A program made the position numbers and the translations under genes. From JAVZLH01 sp038883475 (GTDB taxonomy: Archaea; Thermoproteota; Bathyarchaeia; Bathyarchaeales; Bathycorpusculaceae), in the NCBI GenBank assembly GCA_038883475.1, contig JAVZMA010000009.1, positions 1 to 57,238 on the forward strand: DNA of 57,238 nucleotides, written 5' to 3'. The notes below the pieces were generated by a model, which saw only the letters and a list, made by a program, of their open reading frames with translations, was not told the origin of the DNA and did not search any database. Shown here one piece after another: positions 25,731 to 34,322 of the stretch. Every line of letters starts with the position of its first letter. Position 1 is the first letter of the stretch.

Positions 25731-27413
25731 ATGTTTGACGAGGAAAAGGTTAAAGAAATAGCTAAAGAGCGGAAGCGTTGGGGGAAGACAACTCTGCCAA
25801 ACTGGGTTAAACAGTGTCCAGAAAGGCAGAAAGAGTTTCGAAACCACTCTGGCACTTTAATAAAGAACGTTTACACGCCAGAAGACATCAAAGACATAGA
25901 TTACATGCGGGATTTAGGGTTTCCAGGCGAGTATCCCTTCACGCGCGGTTTACACGCGACCATGTACCGCGGGCGCCTCTGGACCATGCGGATGTTCGCC
26001 GGATACGGCACAGCCGAAGACACAAACAAGCGTTTTAAGTACTTGTTAAGCGAAGGCGAAACTGGTTTAAGCACAGCTTTTGATTACCCAACAATAATGG
26101 GTTACGACTCTGACCACCCCATGGCTAGTGGTGAGGTCGGCGTCTGCGGAGTAGCCATCTCATCCTTAAAGGATATGGAAACTCTTTTTGACGGCATACC
26201 CTTAGACAAAGTTACAACTTCCATGACAATAAATGGTCCAGCGCCAATTCTGCTCGCCATGTACGTGGCTGTGGGCGACAAACAAGGCGTGCCACGCGAT
26301 AAGCTGGGTGGAACAACGCAAAATGACAATTTAAAGGAGTTTTTCGCCCAGAAACTATGCGTTTTCCCACCTAAACCTTCGCTGAAGCTTTCTACAGACG
26401 TTATTGAATATTGTGCTAGACACTTGCCTAGATGGAACCCGATAAGTATAAGCGGTTACCACATCCGCGAGGCTGGGGCGACAGCCCTCCAAGAATTAGC
26501 CTTCACCATTTATGATGGAATAGCCTACGTGGAATCCACTTTAGAAAGAGGGTTAAAGGTTGATGATTTCGCCCATCGCCTATCGTTCTTTTTCGCGTCT
26601 CATAACGATTTTTTTGAGGAAATCGCCAAGTTCCGAGCAGCCCGCAGATTATGGGCGAAAATAATGAAGGAGCGGTTCCACGCGAAAAACCCAAGGTCTA
26701 TGTGGATGCGCATGCACGTTCAAACATCTGGGTGTACATTAACGGCGCAGCAGCCGCTAAACAACATTGTGCGCACGACGATACAGGCGCTTGCAGCAGT
26801 TTTAGGCGGAACGCAGTCACTGCACACAAACTCTTTTGATGAAGCTTTATGTTTGCCAACACAAGAGTCTGTGAGGGTTGCCCTAAGAACACAGCAGATA
26901 ATAGCCTACGAAAGCGGAGTTACAAGCACAGTTGACCCGTTGGCTGGCTCCTATTACGTGGAAGCTTTAACAAACGAGATGGAGGAGAAAGCCATGGAAT
27001 ACATTCAAAAAATTGATGACTTGGGCGGAGCCATAGCCGCCATAGAAAAGGGGTTTTTCCAAAGGGAAATTGCAGAAAGTGCCTACAGGTACCAGCGGGA
27101 ACTCGAGGAGAAAAAGCGAATCTTGGTGGGCGTGAATGAGTATACTGTTGAGGAGGAAGAGTGTCCAATAAAGCTTTTACGTGTTGACCCAAAAATTGAA
27201 AAGGAGCAAGTTGAGAGGCTGCAAAAACTAAAAAGGGAACGCGACAACAGAAAAGTTAAGGCAACATTGGAAAAGCTTCACTACGCCACAGAGAAAGATG
27301 AGAACCTAATGCCAACAATAATAGAGGCTGTTAAAGCCTACGCAACCCTAGGCGAAATCACAGATGTGCTAAGAAAAGTCTATGGGGAATATAAAGAACT
27401 AATCATAATTTAG
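25731..27413 (+). CDS. mcmA1: Methylmalonyl-CoA mutase, large (catalytic) subunit
   Basis: A 560-residue barrel subunit that interconverts (R)-methylmalonyl-CoA and succinyl-CoA by a radical route. It has the CoA-binding region (GYGTAEDTNKRFKYLLSEGE, TAFDYPTIMGYDSDHP), the RMHVQTSGCTLTAQQPLNN block and GGTQSLHTNSFDEALCLPT. There is no B12 domain, which is supplied by the next gene, as in archaeal split mutases. First gene of the mcmA1-mcmA2-meaB-cobA unit. Links the acyl-CoA genes upstream to central carbon metabolism. Confidence 0.96.
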   Translation: MFDEEKVKEIAKERKRWGKTTLPNWVKQCPERQKEFRNHSGTLIKNVYTPEDIKDIDYMRDLGFPGEYPFTRGLHATMYRGRLWTMRMFAGYGTAEDTNKRFKYLLSEGETGLSTAFDYPTIMGYDSDHPMASGEVGVCGVAISSLKDMETLFDGIPLDKVTTSMTINGPAPILLAMYVAVGDKQGVPRDKLGGTTQNDNLKEFFAQKLCVFPPKPSLKLSTDVIEYCARHLPRWNPISISGYHIREAGATALQELAFTIYDGIAYVESTLERGLKVDDFAHRLSFFFASHNDFFEEIAKFRAARRLWAKIMKERFHAKNPRSMWMRMHVQTSGCTLTAQQPLNNIVRTTIQALAAVLGGTQSLHTNSFDEALCLPTQESVRVALRTQQIIAYESGVTSTVDPLAGSYYVEALTNEMEEKAMEYIQKIDDLGGAIAAIEKGFFQREIAESAYRYQRELEEKKRILVGVNEYTVEEEECPIKLLRVDPKIEKEQVERLQKLKRERDNRKVKATLEKLHYATEKDENLMPTIIEAVKAYATLGEITDVLRKVYGEYKELIII

Positions 27414-27424
27414 GAAGGAGAAAA

Positions 27425-27832
27425 ATGCAGAGCAAAAGAAAAATCAGAGTGCTAATAGCCAAGCCTGGTCTAGACAGCCACGATAGAGGGGCAAAGGTTG
27501 TTGCAAGAGCCTTAAGAGACGCGGGAATGGAAGTAATCTACACTGGCTTGAGGCAGACTCCAGAACAAATTGTTGAGACCGCGTTGCAGGAAGATGTTGA
27601 CGTTATAGGCTTAAGCATTCTTTCAGGCGCGCACAAAGCGCTTTTCCCAAAAATAATGACGCTTCTAAAGGAGAAAGGACTAACAGACATAATGGTTTTC
27701 GCAGGCGGCATAATCCCAGAAGAAGACATGCCAGAACTGAAGAAACTTGGGATAAAGGAGATTTTTGGGCCTGGAACGCCGACGGAAAAAATAATACAGT
27801 TTGTTTTGGAAAACGTTCCGAAGAGAAAGTGA
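27425..27832 (+). CDS. mcmA2: Methylmalonyl-CoA mutase, small B12-binding subunit
   Basis: A 135-residue cobalamin-binding domain. LDSHDRGAKVVARALRDAG is the base-off DxHxxG motif with the lower-axial histidine; VIGLSILSGAH and VFAGGIIPEEDMPELKKLG complete the B12 fold. Ribosome site AGGAGAAAA precedes the ATG. The stop overlaps the meaB GTG start (GTGA). Confidence 0.96.
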   Translation: MQSKRKIRVLIAKPGLDSHDRGAKVVARALRDAGMEVIYTGLRQTPEQIVETALQEDVDVIGLSILSGAHKALFPKIMTLLKEKGLTDIMVFAGGIIPEEDMPELKKLGIKEIFGPGTPTEKIIQFVLENVPKRK

Positions 27833-28809
27833 AATGGAAGAAGTGCGGGGCTTTGGCGAAAGTTGAGGAAATAACGCGGGGAGTTCTTGCTGGAGACCGT
27901 AGAAGTATAGCAAAAGCCATAACCATGGTGGAAAGCAACGCGCCCGAAGCTAAAAAGCTTGTATCGCTAATATATCCTCACACTGGAAAGGCTCATGTTA
28001 TAGGGTTAACTGGTCCTGGTGGTTCTGGAAAAAGCACCCTCATTGAGAAGATGGTGCGGGAGTATAGGCGCAGAGGCAAAACCGTTGGCGTAGTAGCCGT
28101 TGACCCCACGAGTCCCTTCACCGGCGGCGCTTTTTTAGGCGACAGAATCCGCATGCAGGAACTGAGCACGGATGAAGGCGTTTTTATACGAAGCATGGCA
28201 ACCAGAAACTATGCAGGCGGCATAGCCAAAACAACAAAAGACGCTGTTAAAGTTTTGGATGCAGCTGGCAAAGACGTGGTTATTGTTGAAACTGTCGGCG
28301 CTGGGCAATCAGAAGTGGAAATAGTCAAGGTTGCCCACACAATAGTCGTTGTTCACGCCCCCGGCTTGGGCGACGAGATACAAGCTATAAAGGCTGGTTT
28401 AATGGAGATAGCTGACATCTTCGTGGTGAACAAGGCTGACCGTGAAAACGCCGAAAAAGCAGTCATGGACCTTCAAGCAATGCTTCAGCTTGGCGATAAA
28501 GAAGCAGCTTGGAAAACGCCAATCCTAAAAACAACAGCCATAACAGGCGAGGGCGTCCCGCAGCTTATTGAAAAAATAGAGGAGCATAGAATTTTCCTCC
28601 AAAAAGGGCTTGGATTCAAAAGGAATTTGGGGAAAGCTGAAGCTGAACTTGTCGACGCCATAAAAGAGACTTTGGCAAACTCCATCGTTGAAGAGTTGAA
28701 AAAAGAGGGAAAGTTTGAAAAAATTCTACGAGAAATTGTTGATAGAAAAATAGACCCAGCCTCGGCGGCAGAAAAACTCCTAAACAAAAGGCTTAGGAAG
28801 ACTCGTTGA
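27829..28809 (+). CDS. meaB: MeaB/ArgK-type GTPase chaperone of the mutase
   Basis: A 326-residue G3E P-loop GTPase. Walker A is LTGPGGSGKSTL, VVAVDPTSPFTGGAFLGDRI follows, VETVGAGQSE is switch II and VNKAD the guanine-specificity motif. MeaB protects the mutase and gates cofactor loading and release. GTG start overlapping the mcmA2 stop gives coupled translation. Length and dimerisation C-terminus are normal. Confidence 0.95.
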   Translation: MKWKKCGALAKVEEITRGVLAGDRRSIAKAITMVESNAPEAKKLVSLIYPHTGKAHVIGLTGPGGSGKSTLIEKMVREYRRRGKTVGVVAVDPTSPFTGGAFLGDRIRMQELSTDEGVFIRSMATRNYAGGIAKTTKDAVKVLDAAGKDVVIVETVGAGQSEVEIVKVAHTIVVVHAPGLGDEIQAIKAGLMEIADIFVVNKADRENAEKAVMDLQAMLQLGDKEAAWKTPILKTTAITGEGVPQLIEKIEEHRIFLQKGLGFKRNLGKAEAELVDAIKETLANSIVEELKKEGKFEKILREIVDRKIDPASAAEKLLNKRLRKTR

Positions 28810-29339
28810 TGCCTAAACTTGAAAAGGGAATTGTTCAGGTTTACACTGGCAATGGGAAGGGCAAAACCTCAGCCGCCTTTGGGCTTGCCCTTAGGGCTGT
28901 GGGAAGAGGATTAAAGGTTTACATAATACAGTTCATAAAGGGCGGGTTTGACTACGGCGAACTATACGTTATTGACAAGCTCCCAAACATTACGCTTAGG
29001 GCTTTTGGAAGAGGAAAATTTGTGGTTCAGAAGCCGCCTGAAAAAGAGGATGTTAGGCTTGGTGAAGAGGCTTTCAAACTCGCTAGGGAAGTTGTTGAAA
29101 GCGAGGAATACGATTTGGTGATCCTAGACGAGGTTAACGTAGCCTTAAATTTGAAGCTAATAAGCCTCGAAGAGGTTTTGGAGCTTATAAAGAAAAAGCC
29201 AAAGCACGTGGAGCTTGTCTTAACTGGACGTTACGCTCCAAAAGAGATAATTGAAGCTGCAGATTTGGTTACTGAAATGCGGGAGGTTAAGCACCCGTTT
29301 AAAAAGGGTTTCCAAGCAAGAAAGGGAATCGAATATTGA
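28809..29339 (+). CDS. cobA: Cob(I)alamin adenosyltransferase, CobA type
   Basis: A 176-residue P-loop enzyme (YTGNGKGKTSAAFGLALRA; ILDEVNVAL; LTGRYAP) that makes adenosylcobalamin from cob(I)alamin and ATP. The ATG overlaps the meaB stop by 1 nt (TGATG). Its place directly after mutase and chaperone suggests it supplies the cofactor locally to this enzyme. Belongs to the CobA/CobO/BtuR group, not the PduO group. Confidence 0.94.
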   Translation: MPKLEKGIVQVYTGNGKGKTSAAFGLALRAVGRGLKVYIIQFIKGGFDYGELYVIDKLPNITLRAFGRGKFVVQKPPEKEDVRLGEEAFKLAREVVESEEYDLVILDEVNVALNLKLISLEEVLELIKKKPKHVELVLTGRYAPKEIIEAADLVTEMREVKHPFKKGFQARKGIEY

Positions 29340-29965
29340 AACGGGAAAAAACTGAAGATTCACGGAGAAAATTTTCAGAAGCCCTAAAAATTTCGTGGGT
29401 TAGGTCATCCATAATTTTAGGGTTAATCTTTTTAACTGTAGGCTTGGTTGCAATTTTTGTTCTGAAAGTTTTAAATGTCGGCAACACGCAGCTTTTCTTA
29501 GATGCGAAAACCTTTGTAAGAGACTATGGCTTTTTGGGCATTTTCTGCGTGACAATACTTGCTGGAACCATTGTGCCTCTTGGAAGCCCAGCGTTGGTGG
29601 TTGCTGCTGCCTCTTTCGGATTACAGCCCATGCTGCTTGCAGTGATTGCCACTGTTGGGTTTACAGTTGGCATGATGATAAACTATGGTTTAGCTTATCG
29701 CCTTGGAAGACCATACGTCATGAGGAAAGTCGGCGTGGATAGGCTTGAGGAAATCAAAGGTTTGTGGAGTAAGTGGGGCTGGATTATTTACACAGTTTTT
29801 GGGTTTATTCCCTTCCTACCAGTAGAACTCTTTGCATTGTTTTGTGGACTGCTGAAAACGCGCCTTGCGACTTTTCTGGTTTTAAGTTTTACACCTAGGC
29901 TTGTTGTTTTTGTAGTTTTAGCCCATTTTGGTGAGCATATAGGCGGTTGGATTGGAATAATCTAA
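29336..29965 (+). CDS. DedA/VTT-domain membrane protein
   Basis: A 209-residue membrane protein with about five hydrophobic segments and a VTT/SNARE-associated core (GTIVPLGSPALVVAAASFG, MINYGLAYRLGRPYVMRK). The family is linked to lipid scrambling or transport. TTG start overlaps the cobA stop (TTGA), so it may be the last gene of the mutase unit, though no functional link is evident. Confidence 0.8.
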   Translation: MKREKTEDSRRKFSEALKISWVRSSIILGLIFLTVGLVAIFVLKVLNVGNTQLFLDAKTFVRDYGFLGIFCVTILAGTIVPLGSPALVVAAASFGLQPMLLAVIATVGFTVGMMINYGLAYRLGRPYVMRKVGVDRLEEIKGLWSKWGWIIYTVFGFIPFLPVELFALFCGLLKTRLATFLVLSFTPRLVVFVVLAHFGEHIGGWIGII

Positions 29966-30028
29966 AAAGAGACGGTAACCTAAAGAAGAGCGCATCGCTG
30001 CTTGATTCGTATTTTCTGCTTTACATGG

Positions 30029-30271
30029 CTATTTTCTTATTGTAGGCGGAACAGTAATCAAGGTTTGGGTTCGACGAACGCCTTTAACGCGCTGAAGCTT
30101 CTCAATTATTTTTCCAAGGTCTTCCATTTTAACGAATTCCACGTAGGCAACAGCGTCAAACTGTCCGGTCACGGCGTGCGCCATCTTTACGCCTTCAATT
30201 TTAAGTGCGGCTTCCGCAACGCTCCATATCATGCCGGGCTCCGTGTTGATTAGAATGTAGGCTTCCAACAC
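30029..30271 (-). CDS. Stand-alone Lrp/AsnC effector (RAM) domain
   Basis: An 80-residue protein consisting only of the RAM domain (EAYILINTEPGMIWSVAEAA, HAVTGQFDAVAYVEF, IEKLQRVKGVRRTQTLITV). It has no helix-turn-helix. Such small proteins are known to bind amino acids or to pair with full-length Lrp regulators. Single gene on the minus strand. Confidence 0.88.
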   Translation of the reverse strand: MLEAYILINTEPGMIWSVAEAALKIEGVKMAHAVTGQFDAVAYVEFVKMEDLGKIIEKLQRVKGVRRTQTLITVPPTIRK

Positions 30272-30334
30272 TATCCCCGCCTAATTCTTTGTTAGGGCGA
30301 AAGCATAAAAAACTTGGGGATAGGTGCCTAAACA

Positions 30335-30940
30335 TTATTTAGAGGTGCGCTTCTGCAAGAAGTTTCTGAGGGCGGTTCTAATCTCTTTTAATGGTAATGG
30401 TGCGCGGTGGAATTCTGGTTTGTAGGGGTGGGTTTCGCTTTCCAAAATTTCCGCGAGCCTAGCATAATAGTCTTCAAACTCTTCTAAAGTGTTGCTTTTG
30501 AACTTAAATATGGCTATGCCGCCTTTCGGCGCTTCCCAACGCTTGTCATAAGCGTAAACTGGGTGGGCGTCCCCGAACTTTTCAATGTTTCTTTCGATTA
30601 AAATATCCTTGTCAACGTTTAACATTATAAGTAAACGGTTAACTTCCCTAACCTTTGTCGTTAGGAGGAAATGGCGGGTTACGTTGTCTGGGGCTGTTGA
30701 GTCTATTACGACGCTGTAGCCGCTTTTTAATAGGGCGTCTCGCAGTTCTGCAATCATCGAATAAACTAGGAACTCGTCTCGGCATGGATAAGCCTCATAA
30801 AAGAACATCTCCCTCAACTCGTCAACGCCTATGCGGGCAAAGCGGGGATAGTCGTTAACAAGCCTTTTCGCAAGTGTGGTTTTTCCTGAACGTGGGTAGC
30901 CGCTTAAGACAATGTTCCATAAGCCTTTGGCAACTCTCAT
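30335..30940 (-). CDS. P-loop kinase of the AAA_33/Zeta-like type
   Basis: A 201-residue nucleotide kinase-like protein. Walker A is LSGYPRSGKTTLAKRL, IDSTAPDN is a Walker-B-like strand and LLIMLNVDKDILIERN a lid region. Resembles small-molecule or polynucleotide kinases. Substrate unknown. It lies 36 bp downstream of the unknown gene at 30977 on the same strand, so the two may be an operon. Confidence 0.75.
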   Translation of the reverse strand: MRVAKGLWNIVLSGYPRSGKTTLAKRLVNDYPRFARIGVDELREMFFYEAYPCRDEFLVYSMIAELRDALLKSGYSVVIDSTAPDNVTRHFLLTTKVREVNRLLIMLNVDKDILIERNIEKFGDAHPVYAYDKRWEAPKGGIAIFKFKSNTLEEFEDYYARLAEILESETHPYKPEFHRAPLPLKEIRTALRNFLQKRTSK

Positions 30941-30976
30941 CTTGCCACGCCTCAGAGCTGTTAAACCTAAGCGTGT

Positions 30977-31663
30977 TTACTGGATTATTAGTGGATAAAC
31001 TTCTTTTGCGATGTATTCCAAATACTTTTCCTTGTCTGTCATGTTGAATATGGTTACTGAAGCGTCACGTGTTATGCCCACAACGTAGCCGTATTCCCTT
31101 GCCCTCGCAACAACATACCATAAATCGCCGTGCTTACAGTAATCTTCGAAAAGCGAAGTGTTAATGAGGTCTGGACCATAAAGCGAAAGCTTGTTCACAT
31201 TCGGAATATCCACATTGTCAAAGAAGGTGATTTTCGTGTCCTCAGGGTTTTTTAGGTGGAAATCTCTTAGGGTTTCAGGGGGAATTCGAGCTTCCACGAC
31301 GCCGCCTATTTTTTCGAATAGGATTTCGCTGAGTTTGTTGGCAATAAAATTGGCTAGGCGCTTCTTCTCAACAACAGTCAAAAACGTGGAGTTCCCATGC
31401 TGAGCGAAGCTGAATAGGGCTTCAACGGTGCGCGGTAAAGGCGCAATTTTACCCCTATGGAAAACGTGAATAACATAATCGTGCGAGTAAACGCCCCTAA
31501 GCATGTCTTCTTTAGGCAGTAAGCCAACAACTTCAGAGACAAGCGTAAACTTGTAGTCTCCCTCTTCATAAGGCTCCTCTACACGGTAGCCCTCAAGCCT
31601 AGAAGCAATTTCTGTTATGGAAAGCGGCTCAGAAAGCCTAAAAACCTTTCCAGCAACAACCAT
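30977..31663 (-). CDS. Unrecognised 228-residue archaeal protein
   Basis: Soluble alpha/beta protein with no motif I recognise. The N-terminus is VAGKVFRLSEPLSITEIASR, the middle has TVVEKKRLANFIANKLSEIL, and there are conserved-looking aromatic and Asp-rich stretches (FFDNVDIPN, YGPDLINTSLFEDY). Base use is like its neighbours, so it looks native. Probable operon with the downstream P-loop kinase. Confidence 0.7.
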   Translation of the reverse strand: MVVAGKVFRLSEPLSITEIASRLEGYRVEEPYEEGDYKFTLVSEVVGLLPKEDMLRGVYSHDYVIHVFHRGKIAPLPRTVEALFSFAQHGNSTFLTVVEKKRLANFIANKLSEILFEKIGGVVEARIPPETLRDFHLKNPEDTKITFFDNVDIPNVNKLSLYGPDLINTSLFEDYCKHGDLWYVVARAREYGYVVGITRDASVTIFNMTDKEKYLEYIAKEVYPLIIQ

Positions 31664-31897
31664 GTTTCCGCCTCTGACAAGTGCTTATGTTGTTTTATTA
31701 ATAACTAAAGCTTTATGCTTAAACCACATCCAATCATCTACTTTGCATTAAGTTTTATGCGATTCCACAAACAAGTTGCTCATCTAATCTACTTTTATTG
31801 ATTGTTTGAATTTTTTGGAATATTGTAGCTTTGGTGACGTTTTGAAATTTAGATAATTTTATATCTTGTTGAATCAATTGTTATGAAATGATTGGAT

Positions 31898-32827
31898 ATG
31901 AGCTTAATATCGGTTAACGATTTGGTTAAAAGTTATGGCAGAGTTGTCGCTGTAGACGGGCTTTCTTTGGAGGTTAAAGAGGGCAGCATTATGGGTCTTA
32001 TAGGGCCGAATGGTGCTGGAAAAACCACAACCATAAAGGTAATTTTGGGTTTGCTTAAGCCTGATAGGGGAACTGTTAGGGTTTTTGGTGAGGAGCCTTG
32101 GGACAATAATGAAATTAGGTCTAGGATAGGGGTTATTTACGAAAAGGCTTATTTCCCATCCCATCACAAAGTCATTGATTATTTGAAAAGGGTTTGCAGA
32201 ATCTTCGGCAAGCCCGAGTCTCGAGCCCGCGAGGTTTTGGCTTTGGCTAAGCTTGAGGATGCCTACGATCGTCCCATAAAAGGGTTGTCGGCTGGAATGC
32301 TTCAAAAGTTCGCTATAGCCCACGCCTTAATTAACGAGCCAGCCGTTGTTGTGGCTGATGAGCCGACTGCAAACCTTGACCCAGAAGCAAGAAGCTCCAT
32401 CTTAGATTTAATCCTTAAACTTCATCAAGATGAGAAGGTAACGTTTCTTATTTCTTCTCACATTCTTCCAGAACTAAGCAGAGTCTGCGAGTCCGTAGCC
32501 ATAATAAACAGAGGGAAGGTTTGGGCTTCGGGTAGTTTGGCGGAACTTTCAGATAAGCTTGGAGCTAAAACCACAAGGATATCCACGGACAATCCAATGC
32601 CTCTTGCAGAATTAATAAGGAAACTTGATTACGTTAATAGGGTAGGGGTGGACAGCAGAGGAATAACAGTAGGCGTAGTCAGCGGAAAGGATGAAATGCT
32701 TTATGAAGATGTTCCGAAACTCGCAAAGCAAGCCAAGGCAAAAATTTTCGGAATAGAAAGTGGAACAGCGTCCCTTGAAGAGCTTTTTAGGCTTGCCGTT
32801 AAATCCGGCGCGGAAGGAGGCTCATAA
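31898..32827 (+). CDS. ABC-2 type exporter, ATPase subunit
   Basis: A 309-residue ABC ATPase: Walker A GPNGAGKTTT, signature LSAGMLQKFAIAHAL, Walker B VVVADEPTANLD, switch His ISSHI. The signature (LSAGM) is the relaxed form common in ABC-2 exporters, and a C-terminal regulatory tail follows. I use the ATG at 31898; TTTTATATC at about 31857 puts transcription start about 10 nt before it, nearly leaderless. First of a three-gene transporter unit. Confidence 0.92.
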   Translation: MSLISVNDLVKSYGRVVAVDGLSLEVKEGSIMGLIGPNGAGKTTTIKVILGLLKPDRGTVRVFGEEPWDNNEIRSRIGVIYEKAYFPSHHKVIDYLKRVCRIFGKPESRAREVLALAKLEDAYDRPIKGLSAGMLQKFAIAHALINEPAVVVADEPTANLDPEARSSILDLILKLHQDEKVTFLISSHILPELSRVCESVAIINRGKVWASGSLAELSDKLGAKTTRISTDNPMPLAELIRKLDYVNRVGVDSRGITVGVVSGKDEMLYEDVPKLAKQAKAKIFGIESGTASLEELFRLAVKSGAEGGS

Positions 32828-33613
32828 GTGGGGAAAGGAAGACCGTTCCTTGAAGTTTTCGCTTCCGCCCTTAACGAAGACTACAGATTTCCAATATTGG
32901 AAATTTTCGCTTTCCTTTACGCTTTAGGCACGTTTGCAATCGCCAGCGGTATGACAGGAGTCCCTCAAAGCGGGGAAGCCTACGTTTATGGCTTAATTAA
33001 CCTCTTATCTGGATTTCCATTTTTCATCTTTGTTATTCTCATTTTTAAAAACGTGGCTTACGGTTTGGGAAACGATTTGGAAAAGGGAGTAATTCAAACT
33101 TTGCTTTCATATCCATTGAAAAGGTGGAAAATTCTCACAGCGAAACTTCTTTCAGCACTAGGAATCTCACTGTTAATGTTCTTAGGAATTCAGATTTTTG
33201 CTCTTTTCCTTTTAGCTCCAGAAGCCATAGCCACCAACGCAAACACGGTTTTATTAGTTTATGCATGTCAAATTTGCCAAGCGCTTTTTCTATCTGGAAT
33301 TGTGCTTCTTTTGGCGTTATTATTGAAGAGGGGTGGGTTAGCCATAGTCGTCGGAATAGTTCTCTATTTCGCTTTAGGAATAGTTTCTTCGATGGCGCTT
33401 TTCGTTGCTTATGCAACAGGCGTAGACTTACCTCTAAAAATATACGCTGTAATCAGCCCCAGCATAGCCTTGCAAATGTACTACATGCCATTCATTGAAG
33501 TTTGGAAACCAACTTTTTCCGAAGTTCTCACATATATAGGAGCTGGATACCTAGTTGTAGCGATCGTTTTCGTTTTAGCATACGCATATTTTGAAAGGAG
33601 GCTTGAAATATAA
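32828..33613 (+). CDS. ABC-2 type exporter, membrane subunit
   Basis: A 261-residue protein with about six membrane helices. The first cytoplasmic turn GLGNDLEKGVIQTLLSYPLK is the ABC-2 permease coupling region. GTG start follows the ATPase stop with no gap. Forms the channel with the upstream ATPase. Substrate unknown. Confidence 0.88.
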   Translation: MGKGRPFLEVFASALNEDYRFPILEIFAFLYALGTFAIASGMTGVPQSGEAYVYGLINLLSGFPFFIFVILIFKNVAYGLGNDLEKGVIQTLLSYPLKRWKILTAKLLSALGISLLMFLGIQIFALFLLAPEAIATNANTVLLVYACQICQALFLSGIVLLLALLLKRGGLAIVVGIVLYFALGIVSSMALFVAYATGVDLPLKIYAVISPSIALQMYYMPFIEVWKPTFSEVLTYIGAGYLVVAIVFVLAYAYFERRLEI

Positions 33614-34221
33614 TGTGGACAACCCTTATCGGAAGGATAGGCACAGTTTTTCTGACGATAGGGTTAGCTTTAGCCCTTGTTTCGCTCATTCCTCCAGCAA
33701 CCGGATATACGACATTACAAACAGGGTGGATATCATCAGAGAAATATCAAATCATGCACTCCCAAGTTTACACACCTCAAACTGGACTTCAAATTACGGT
33801 GGGCTCGAACTGCACCGTGAAGCTTTACATTCTTGGCGTAAGCGCGTTTGAATTGATAAATTGGACGTTAAACTGGGTTAATGAAACCTATCCCAACTTA
33901 GAAGATTATCGAATATGGGATTCCATTCAAAATTTGACTGTTTTAGAATTGTTTCTACAGGCGCATCCTCCAGACATTATTCTCTGGGAATCACCTTTAG
34001 AACAGAATATTACCCGCAGCTACTTTCCGCCAACAGTCCTTAACGTTACGCTAATCGTTGCCAACCCAACTCTGAACATGGCAGAAGTTGAAGTGAAGAC
34101 AGCACCAATGACAGCCTTTGCACCGAACGAGAGAGTGGCCTTGCCAGCTTTATTTCTTATTTCAACAGGCACAGTTTTAGCCATTCCTTGGATAATCAGC
34201 AAAGTGAAAAGAACACCATAA
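33613..34221 (+). CDS. Exporter-linked membrane protein
   Basis: A 202-residue protein with an N-terminal membrane helix (about 8-27), an extracellular beta-rich domain (about 35-170) and a C-terminal helix (ALFLISTGTVLAIPWIIS) with a basic tail. The start overlaps the permease stop by 1 nt (TAATG), so it is part of the same operon, perhaps an extracellular accessory subunit. No family recognised. Confidence 0.75.
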   Translation: MWTTLIGRIGTVFLTIGLALALVSLIPPATGYTTLQTGWISSEKYQIMHSQVYTPQTGLQITVGSNCTVKLYILGVSAFELINWTLNWVNETYPNLEDYRIWDSIQNLTVLELFLQAHPPDIILWESPLEQNITRSYFPPTVLNVTLIVANPTLNMAEVEVKTAPMTAFAPNERVALPALFLISTGTVLAIPWIISKVKRTP

Positions 34222-34322
34222 CACTCCAATTTGCTGTGATGCACTTTTAACAGGCTTAACATAATTGTTTTAATAAGAGTCTTAAATCTCTATTATTTAC
34301 CGCAAAAGAGGCAAACAAAACA

